Position numbers and translations under genes: made by a program. From Candidatus Omnitrophota bacterium (GTDB lineage Bacteria; Omnitrophota; Gorgyraeia; Zapsychrales; JANLHA01), in NCBI GenBank assembly GCA_023247815.1, contig JAHFFS010000020.1, positions 1 to 12,274 on the forward strand: a stretch of DNA of 12,274 nt, read 5' to 3'. The notes below the pieces were generated by a model. The model made no database searches and was not told the DNA's origin. It saw nothing but the letters and a program-made list of their open reading frames with translations. Shown here in pieces: positions 7,484 to 12,274 of the stretch (its first letter is position 1; the number at the start of each line of letters is the position of its first letter).

Positions 7484-8224
7484 GTGAATGAAGAAAAATT
7501 ACAACTTTTCCTTTCTCACCGCGGTATCTGTTCCCGTCGCAAGGCCTTAGAGGCAATCAAGCAGGGGAAGGTGACTGTTAACGGTAACATTGTTCTTGAA
7601 CCATCCGTCTTTGTTGATCCAGAAAAGGACCTTGTTCATTTTGAGAAACGGAAAATTTCGTTGGGCGGTTATCAATACCTTTTGCTGAACAAACCATCGG
7701 GATTCACAACGACGAAAGCCGATCGGCACGCGGAAAAGACAGTCATGGACCTGCTGCCACCAGATTTGCAGCACCTTCACCCCGTTGGAAGATTGGATAA
7801 AGACACGCAAGGATTATTGATCCTGACGAATGACGGCGATTTGACGTATCAATTGACGCATCCTAAATTTGATGTGGATAAAGTTTACGCGGTCAAGGCG
7901 CAAGGACGATTGAGCGCGGATGGCAAACAGCGACTGGAAAAAGGGGTGGTGTTGGATGGGAAGAAAACAGCCCCGGCGGAAATTTCGCGGATCGCGATTT
8001 TGGCCAACTCAACTGAGTTTTTACTAAAAATCCATGAGGGGCGCAAGCGTCAAATTCGAAGGATGCTTGCAATCTGCGGCCATCAGGTGATATCCTTAAC
8101 AAGAATCCAGCAAGGCACCCTTAAGTTAGGGCAGCTTAAAAGCGGTCATTATCGGATTTTGACGCAAGAGGAAGTGAATGGATTGAAAAGGATAAGGTCT
8201 CATGTCTCAAGTCTCAAGTCGTAA
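7484..8224 (+). CDS. RsuA/RluB/RluE/RluF-type pseudouridine synthase with S4 domain
   Basis: Starting at GTG 7484 the protein has 246 residues. An S4 RNA-binding domain comes first (LQLFLSHRGICSRRKALEAI... KVTVNG, about 5-35). The catalytic domain has LLNKPSG and the signature GRLDKDTQGLLILTNDG, in which Asp105 is the catalytic nucleophile that attacks uridine. EGRKRQIRRM is the usual C-terminal RNA-contact motif. The family isomerises uridine to pseudouridine in rRNA; the look is closest to RluB, but the target is not proven. The last eight or so residues (HVSSLKS and neighbours) are encoded by the heptad repeat that follows, and the TAA at 8222-8224 is inside that repeat. The native C-terminus may therefore have been altered by the repeat. 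Confidence 0.93.
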   Translation: MNEEKLQLFLSHRGICSRRKALEAIKQGKVTVNGNIVLEPSVFVDPEKDLVHFEKRKISLGGYQYLLLNKPSGFTTTKADRHAEKTVMDLLPPDLQHLHPVGRLDKDTQGLLILTNDGDLTYQLTHPKFDVDKVYAVKAQGRLSADGKQRLEKGVVLDGKKTAPAEISRIAILANSTEFLLKIHEGRKRQIRRMLAICGHQVISLTRIQQGTLKLGQLKSGHYRILTQEEVNGLKRIRSHVSSLKS

Positions 8225-8257
8225 GTTACTTGAGACTTGCAACATGTAACTTGCAAC
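8205..8257. repeat. Inverted array of 7-bp words (heptad repeat) between rluB-like and ABC-F genes
   Basis: The left arm reads TCTCAAG, TCTCAAG, TCGTAAG (8205-8225). After TTA, the right arm reads CTTGAGA, CTTGCAA, CATGTAA, CTTGCAA (8229-8256). CTTGAGA is the reverse complement of TCTCAAG, so the arms are inverted copies of one word family. A perfect 12-bp stem joins 8208-8219 to 8228-8239 around an 8-base loop, and ACTTGCAAC is repeated directly at 8235-8243 and 8249-8257. No T-run follows the stem, so it is not a classic intrinsic terminator. The array supplies the stop codon of the upstream gene and the leader of the downstream gene. From memory, CTTGNAA-type intergenic arrays occur in candidate-phylum genomes; copy number here cannot be checked from one window. 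Confidence 0.8.
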
Positions 8258-8262
8258 TATTT

Positions 8263-10206
8263 ATGATCACCATCACCAACCTATCAAAAGGTTTCACCCA
8301 ACGGACGTTGTTCAAAGACGTCACTCTGAGCATTTTTCCGAATGAAAAGATCGGGCTGACCGGTCCCAATGGTTCCGGAAAGACGACACTGTTTTCGATC
8401 ATCTTAGGTGAAATGGAATCTTCCGGTGGTGCTATCCAGATCCAGAAAAATTTGAGCATCGGCTTTCTGCCGCAGGAGGCCAAATTCCATTCGGAGCAGA
8501 CGGTGTTGGAAGAAGTGACATCGGGGGATCAACGGATCAAAGAATTACTCAAGGAAAAAAATGAATTGGAACAGGCCAACAAAGCGGACAGTGGCCGTTA
8601 CGGGGACATCCTTGAACAATTGGAGCAATTGGGGATTTACGATCTGGAGCATAAAGCGGAAAAGGTCTTAAGCGGTTTGGGTTTCAGTGATAAACAGTTT
8701 CATCAGCCGGTTAAGCAGTTGAGCGGCGGATGGCAGATGCGTACCCTTTTAGCTAAGCTTTTGATTTACCCATACGATTTGTTGTTGCTGGATGAACCAA
8801 CCAACTATCTGGATTTGGCCGCGACCCTGTGGCTCAAGAATTTTTTGAGCGGTTATCAAGGAACATTTGTCATCATCTCGCACGACAAAGTTTTTTTGAG
8901 TGATGTGACCAATTACACGATCCTTCTCGAGAACGGCCAGATGACCAAGGTCAAGGGGAATTATCAGTCCTACGAAGAGCAAAAGGCGGTTGACGAGCGG
9001 TCTTTAGAAAAAATGAAAAAGGTGATCGATAAGCGACGGGACCAGTTGGAACGTTTCACCCAGCGTTTTCATGCCCAGCCTAACCGGGCCTCCGCGGTCC
9101 GCAACAAACGCAAGATGCTAGAGCGTCTTGAAGAGATTGAACTGCCGCAAGAACGCAAAAGCATTAAGGATTTTGAATTTCCAGTGGCCCAGGAGAGCGG
9201 TTATACGGTTGTGACTTGCTGTCAGATCAGCAAGCGGTATGGTGAGAAAAAGATTTACCAGAATTTGGATTTGGAGATCACCCGTCGACAAAAGGTTTGC
9301 TTGGTGGGGCCGAACGGCGCCGGGAAATCCACACTTTTAAAGATGTTGGCCGGGGTCTTGCCACCCGACGAAGGTCGTATCAAATTGGGCCATCAGGTGA
9401 CCCAGGGCTATTTTTCACAGACGAGGCTCGACGTGCTTAATCCTAACCGCACGGTCTTGGAAGAATTGGCCAGCGCGGTGCAGGGGAGTCTCCCGACGGT
9501 CAAGCTGCGTTCGCTGTTGGGGCTCTTCAATTTTCATGGGGAAGACGTTTTCAAATCGGTGCAGGTTCTTTCCGGGGGCGAAAAGAGCCGTTTGATTTTG
9601 GCCAAACTTTTGGTCAGTCCGCCGAACTTCATTTTGCTCGATGAGCCCACAACCCATCTTGATCTCGATGGGGTCGGGGCCTTGACCAGGGCCTTTAAAG
9701 AATACCAAGGGACGCTCTGTTTCATCAGCCACGATCTTTTTTTTATCGGTGAGGTGGCCGACACTATGATGGAAGTCGATCAAGGAGAAATCAAAAATTA
9801 TCCAGGCGGACTCAGTTACTATTTGCTCAAGAAGAGTCAGGGAGAGACCTTGGGGTCGCGGGCCGAACAAAAGGTGAAAGAAGAAAAACAAGAGCAGAAA
9901 CGTGAAGCGAAAAAGGCCTGGGAGTCGCAGAATTCAAGGCATGAGGAATTGGGAAATCAGCATCGGGCGGCGTTGCAACGGTTGAAAAACATCAAGGTTG
10001 AAATTCAGGAATTTGAACAATTAAGGAAAGAGTTGGAGACTGAGAGTTACGTCAAGTCCCGGGTCCTGGCGAACTCTTATGGCAAGGATCCGGAGACGAT
10101 CAAAGATTATGGGCGACGACTCAAGGAAATCCCCAAACAAATGAGAGAGATCGATACGAAGATCAGCGGTTTGCTTCAAGAGCGGGATCAAATCAGCAAA
10201 ATTTAA
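8263..10206 (+). CDS. ABC-F family ATPase (Uup/YheS/YdiF-like)
   Basis: The 647-residue protein has two ABC ATPase domains and no membrane segment, the ABC-F pattern. Domain 1 has Walker A GPNGSGKTT (34-42, Lys40), signature LSGGW (153-157) and Walker B with Asp177/Glu178. Domain 2 has Walker A GPNGAGKST (349-357, Lys355), signature LSGGE (436-440) and Walker B with Asp460/Glu461. The inter-domain linker (about 230-310) is long, charged and helical, like the P-site tRNA interaction motif arm. A coiled C-terminal extension of about 120 residues follows, as in Uup or YdiF. ABC-F proteins act on ribosomes as translation factors, and some give antibiotic resistance; nothing here points to resistance. 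ATG 8263 gives the usual MITITNLSKGF start. The 11 codons upstream are only repeat sequence. No ribosome binding site is visible before ATG 8263. Confidence 0.95.
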   Translation: MITITNLSKGFTQRTLFKDVTLSIFPNEKIGLTGPNGSGKTTLFSIILGEMESSGGAIQIQKNLSIGFLPQEAKFHSEQTVLEEVTSGDQRIKELLKEKNELEQANKADSGRYGDILEQLEQLGIYDLEHKAEKVLSGLGFSDKQFHQPVKQLSGGWQMRTLLAKLLIYPYDLLLLDEPTNYLDLAATLWLKNFLSGYQGTFVIISHDKVFLSDVTNYTILLENGQMTKVKGNYQSYEEQKAVDERSLEKMKKVIDKRRDQLERFTQRFHAQPNRASAVRNKRKMLERLEEIELPQERKSIKDFEFPVAQESGYTVVTCCQISKRYGEKKIYQNLDLEITRRQKVCLVGPNGAGKSTLLKMLAGVLPPDEGRIKLGHQVTQGYFSQTRLDVLNPNRTVLEELASAVQGSLPTVKLRSLLGLFNFHGEDVFKSVQVLSGGEKSRLILAKLLVSPPNFILLDEPTTHLDLDGVGALTRAFKEYQGTLCFISHDLFFIGEVADTMMEVDQGEIKNYPGGLSYYLLKKSQGETLGSRAEQKVKEEKQEQKREAKKAWESQNSRHEELGNQHRAALQRLKNIKVEIQEFEQLRKELETESYVKSRVLANSYGKDPETIKDYGRRLKEIPKQMREIDTKISGLLQERDQISKI

Positions 10207-10220
10207 TGACGGGGTAAACA

Positions 10221-10610
10221 TTGAGAACAAATTTTTTGATTGCAGCGGTGTTGCTGATGACATTGACCGGTTGTGCCAAATTGGAACATTTGGACCAGCT
10301 TTTGACGATTAAAGATTACTCGGAAAACAAGGAATGGCAGCAAGAGCAAGTGGACGAAGGGAACAAAAATTTTGATAAGCTATTGGCATCGCTTGCCGAG
10401 GGAAATTTTTCGCAGCGTTTTCCAAACAAAAAGAAGATCAAGGCAGAGTTTGGTGCTCCAGTCATTTCCCGTGGCGAAGAGCGCAATGGCAAAGAATATG
10501 AAGTGTGGTTATACCGCTATCCTACCCGCTACAATGACTCGCCAAAAGTCTATTTCTATTTCGATCAAGAAGGACAATTGAAGGACTTTGTTCAATATCA
10601 AGCACCCTAA
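10221..10610 (+). CDS. Small lipoprotein, possibly SmpA/BamE-like, TTG start
   Basis: The start is TTG 10221, with ACGGGG (10209-10214) 6 bases upstream; an in-frame TAA at 10215 rules out anything earlier. The signal peptide (residues 1-17) ends in the lipobox LTGC, so Cys18 should be lipid-modified and the protein membrane-attached. The mature part has 112 residues. Residues about 60-126 (KIKAEFGAP, then EVWLYRY and VYFYFDQEGQLKDFV) recall the SmpA/OmlA (BamE) pattern of a G-x-P turn, an aromatic strand and a final FD-x-x-G strand. Residue 19 is Ala, which does not signal inner-membrane retention in the E. coli Lol rule. The family link is tentative. The gene overlaps the glycosylase start by 23 bases. 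Confidence 0.85.
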   Translation: MRTNFLIAAVLLMTLTGCAKLEHLDQLLTIKDYSENKEWQQEQVDEGNKNFDKLLASLAEGNFSQRFPNKKKIKAEFGAPVISRGEERNGKEYEVWLYRYPTRYNDSPKVYFYFDQEGQLKDFVQYQAP

Positions 10611-11268
10611 AAGTTATTCACAGAAGACTGTCCCGCTGGTGTATGAAAGGCTTTCGCGAAAATTCGGCCCGCAGCATTGGTGGCCAGGGCAGACCCGCTT
10701 TGAAGTGATCATTGGTGCGATTTTGACGCAAAACACCAATTGGGGGAATGTTGAGAGGGCGATCGCGCAATTGAAAAAGAACCGGGTCTTGACCCCGTTG
10801 GGCATGAAGGCGGTTTCGCAGCGACGGCTGGCCACCTTGATCAAGCCATCTGGTTACTTCAATGTCAAGGCTAAACGATTGAAAAATTTTATTCAATTTT
10901 TATTTAAGGATTACGACGGAGATCTGAATAAAATGGCAAAGCAGCCTTGGACGGTTTTGCGTCAAGAACTCTTGAACGTTAACGGCATTGGTCCGGAAAC
11001 CGCGGATTCGATCCTTTTATACGCCTTTGACAAACCGGTCTTTGTGGTTGACGCGTACACCAAACGGATTTTTTCGCGGCTCGGTTTGACTAAAAAAGAT
11101 GTGGAGTATTCCGTCCTGCAGGAGCTGTTTGCGCGGAATCTCAAAGCCGATGTGTCGATGTTCAACGAATATCACGCCCTGCTCGTTAGATTGGGGAAGG
11201 AACATTGCCGGCCGCGGCCACGCTGTCTTGGCTGCCCGCTCGATCAAATCTGCTTTAAAATTTTGTAA
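10588..11268 (+). CDS. HhH-GPD DNA glycosylase, endonuclease III-related, with Fe-S cysteine motif
   Basis: The 226-residue protein has FGPQHWWPG and FEVIIGAILTQNT near the N-terminus, typical of an Nth-like glycosylase branch. The helix-hairpin-helix is VNGIGPETADSI (131-142), and the conserved aspartate is Asp155 in VVDAYTKR. At the position of the catalytic lysine of E. coli Nth (GRKTA) there is Glu137, so the enzyme probably lacks AP-lyase activity and acts as a monofunctional base excision glycosylase. Four C-terminal cysteines (CRPRPRCLGC and CPLDQIC; spacing C-x5-C-x2-C-x5-C) should hold a 4Fe-4S cluster. The first spacing is one residue shorter than the x6 of Nth. The start is TTG 10588, inside the lipoprotein gene; GTG 10639 is an alternative that would remove part of the first helix. 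Substrate unknown. Confidence 0.9.
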   Translation: MFNIKHPKSYSQKTVPLVYERLSRKFGPQHWWPGQTRFEVIIGAILTQNTNWGNVERAIAQLKKNRVLTPLGMKAVSQRRLATLIKPSGYFNVKAKRLKNFIQFLFKDYDGDLNKMAKQPWTVLRQELLNVNGIGPETADSILLYAFDKPVFVVDAYTKRIFSRLGLTKKDVEYSVLQELFARNLKADVSMFNEYHALLVRLGKEHCRPRPRCLGCPLDQICFKIL

Positions 11269-11283
11269 GATGCGGCCAGTATC

Positions 11284-11312
11284 TTTACAAAGTCTCTTTG
11301 CATCGATATAAT
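11284..11312 (+). promoter_or_regulatory. Sigma70-type promoter for rmuC
   Basis: A -35 box TTTACA (11284-11289) and a perfect -10 box TATAAT (11307-11312) are separated by 17 bp. Transcription should start near 11318-11320, giving a leader of about 25 bases before the rmuC start. It is the only promoter of this quality I found and lies in the largest intergenic gap (76 bp). The spacer holds a 5-bp inverted repeat, CAAAG/CTTTG (11288-11300), which could be an operator. Confidence 0.75.
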
Positions 11313-11330
11313 GAACACCATCAATCAAAA

Positions 11331-11338
11331 AAAGGTGG
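11331..11338 (+). promoter_or_regulatory. Ribosome binding site of rmuC
   Basis: AAAGGTGG stands 6 bases before ATG 11345. Together with the promoter just upstream it fixes the start of rmuC. Confidence 0.65.
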
Positions 11339-11344
11339 TCCTTC

Positions 11345-12274
11345 ATGTTGATCGTGTTGTGTGTCCTGATTGTCATTGATTTGATTTTCGTCGCGGTGTT
11401 GCTCCTGCGGCAAAATCAGCTTCATGGGCAGATCAGTGGATTTGAGAAAACGCAGCTCCGGTTGGATGACCTGATCCGCGACGAGACCGCGAAGAATCGC
11501 AATGAATTATCAGCGAGCCTTAAAAATTCTAATGAATCCATGCTGTCGTTGACTAAGATCAACGAAGAAAAATTGGAAAAGATCCGCGACGTGGTCGAGA
11601 AACGTCTGGAGTCACTTCAGCAAGACAACAGTCAAAAATTGGAACGCATGCGTGAGACCGTGGATGAAAAACTGCACGCGACCTTAGAAAAGCGGTTGGG
11701 GGAATCTTTTCAGATGGTCAGTGATCGTCTGGAAAAAGTGCACCAGGGTTTGGGCGAGATGCAGAACCTGGCCTCGGGTGTTGGCGATTTAAAAAAAGTT
11801 TTGTCAAACGTTAAGACCCGTGGGATTTTAGGTGAAATTCAGCTTGGGAATCTCTTGGAACAGATTTTGACGGTCGAACAATACGAACGTAACATCCCCA
11901 CGAAAAAAGGAAGCAGGGACCCAGTTGAGTTCGCGATCAAACTTCCTGGGAATGATAATGGCAGTGTTTATCTGCCGATCGATGTGAAATTTCCAACTGA
12001 AGATTACGAGCGTCTGCAATTGGCCCAGGATTTGGCTGATCTCCCGGCGATTGAGGATGCGGTTAAGGCCATTGAAGTGCGTTTGAAGCATGAGGCCAAG
12101 AACATCCGTGACAAATATCTTGATCCTCCGCACACAACCGATTTTGGAATTCTATTTCTGCCGACGGAAGGGTTGTACGCCGAGGTGCTGCGCCGTCCGG
12201 GCTTATGGGATTTGCTGCGTAAAGAATACCGGGTGATCTTGACCGGCCCGACGACGATCAGTGCTCTTTTGAAC
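11345..12274 (+). CDS. rmuC: RmuC family protein, 3' end outside window
   Basis: The frame is open for 310 codons from ATG 11345 to the right edge, so the C-terminus is missing. A single hydrophobic helix (about 2-22) would anchor the protein in the membrane. A coiled-coil region (about 25-150) with repeated E/K/R/L pattern follows, then the RmuC domain. The domain begins near VKTRGILGEIQLGNLLEQIL (157-176), where most relatives have RGxWGExQL; here the Trp is Leu162. It includes DVKFP (213-217), a motif of the restriction-enzyme-like (PD-D/ExK) core, and GILFLPTEGLYAEVL. RmuC limits recombination at inverted repeats and is thought to act as a DNA-processing nuclease. The first tens of residues resemble other coiled-coil proteins only by composition. 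A strong promoter starts this gene separately from the genes before it. Confidence 0.93.
   Translation, partial: MLIVLCVLIVIDLIFVAVLLLRQNQLHGQISGFEKTQLRLDDLIRDETAKNRNELSASLKNSNESMLSLTKINEEKLEKIRDVVEKRLESLQQDNSQKLERMRETVDEKLHATLEKRLGESFQMVSDRLEKVHQGLGEMQNLASGVGDLKKVLSNVKTRGILGEIQLGNLLEQILTVEQYERNIPTKKGSRDPVEFAIKLPGNDNGSVYLPIDVKFPTEDYERLQLAQDLADLPAIEDAVKAIEVRLKHEAKNIRDKYLDPPHTTDFGILFLPTEGLYAEVLRRPGLWDLLRKEYRVILTGPTTISALLN

Noticed and set aside
8208..8239. 12-bp perfect hairpin as an intrinsic terminator after the pseudouridine synthase gene
   Set aside because: The stem is not GC-rich and no T-run follows on either strand; it is better explained as part of the inverted heptad array.
8205..8257. 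CRISPR-like array
   Set aside because: The words are 7 bp, in direct contact and inverted, with no spacers and no cas genes nearby.
8230..8262. 11-codon N-terminal extension of the ABC-F protein from TTG 8230
   Set aside because: These codons are only heptad repeat sequence, and the family normally begins right at the MITITNLSKGF segment.
9415..9891. 158-codon open frame on the minus strand
   Set aside because: It lies wholly inside the second ATPase domain of the ABC-F gene, which has intact motifs; the minus-strand translation shows no recognisable domain.

Overview
The window is a compact bacterial chromosome segment. Thirteen protein-coding genes all lie on the + strand, with almost no space between them: most junctions are overlaps (several of the ATGA type) or gaps under 45 bases. 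The first gene is cut by the left edge and the last by the right edge. I see no tRNA, rRNA, CRISPR array, transposase or phage gene. The lipoprotein with a typical lipobox, the membrane-anchored proteins and the hybrid kinase fit a didermic (Gram-negative type) bacterium. The short inverted heptad repeat and the mix of genes recall candidate-phylum genomes such as Omnitrophota. That assignment is a guess from memory, not something the sequence proves.

Bases 1-3375 hold an envelope and signalling block: the C-terminal part of an M48 zinc metallopeptidase, a 98-residue multi-pass membrane protein, a soluble PAS hybrid histidine kinase with receiver domain, a separate HPt phosphotransfer protein, and a membrane-anchored coiled-coil protein of unknown function. 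The last three are joined by ATGA stop/start overlaps. They look like one translationally coupled phosphorelay module, but no output regulator lies in the window.

Bases 3376-6685 hold metabolic or surface genes: a PLP-dependent aminotransferase, a membrane-anchored alpha/beta hydrolase and a GH5-type glycoside hydrolase without a signal peptide. Bases 6682-10206 hold a ribosome-related group: a TrmH/SpoU rRNA 2'-O-methyltransferase, an RsuA/RluB-type pseudouridine synthase and an ABC-F ATPase. Between the last two sits a 52-bp inverted array of 7-bp words, which supplies the end of one gene and the leader of the next.

Bases 10221-11268 hold a small lipoprotein overlapping a HhH-GPD DNA glycosylase with an iron-sulfur motif. 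A near-consensus sigma70 promoter (TTTACA, 17 bp, TATAAT) then starts a new transcript for rmuC, which runs off the right edge. I found no convincing new defence or mobile system. The items most worth a second look are the heptad repeat, the coiled-coil partner of the phosphorelay, and residue changes in the glycosylase and the aminotransferase.
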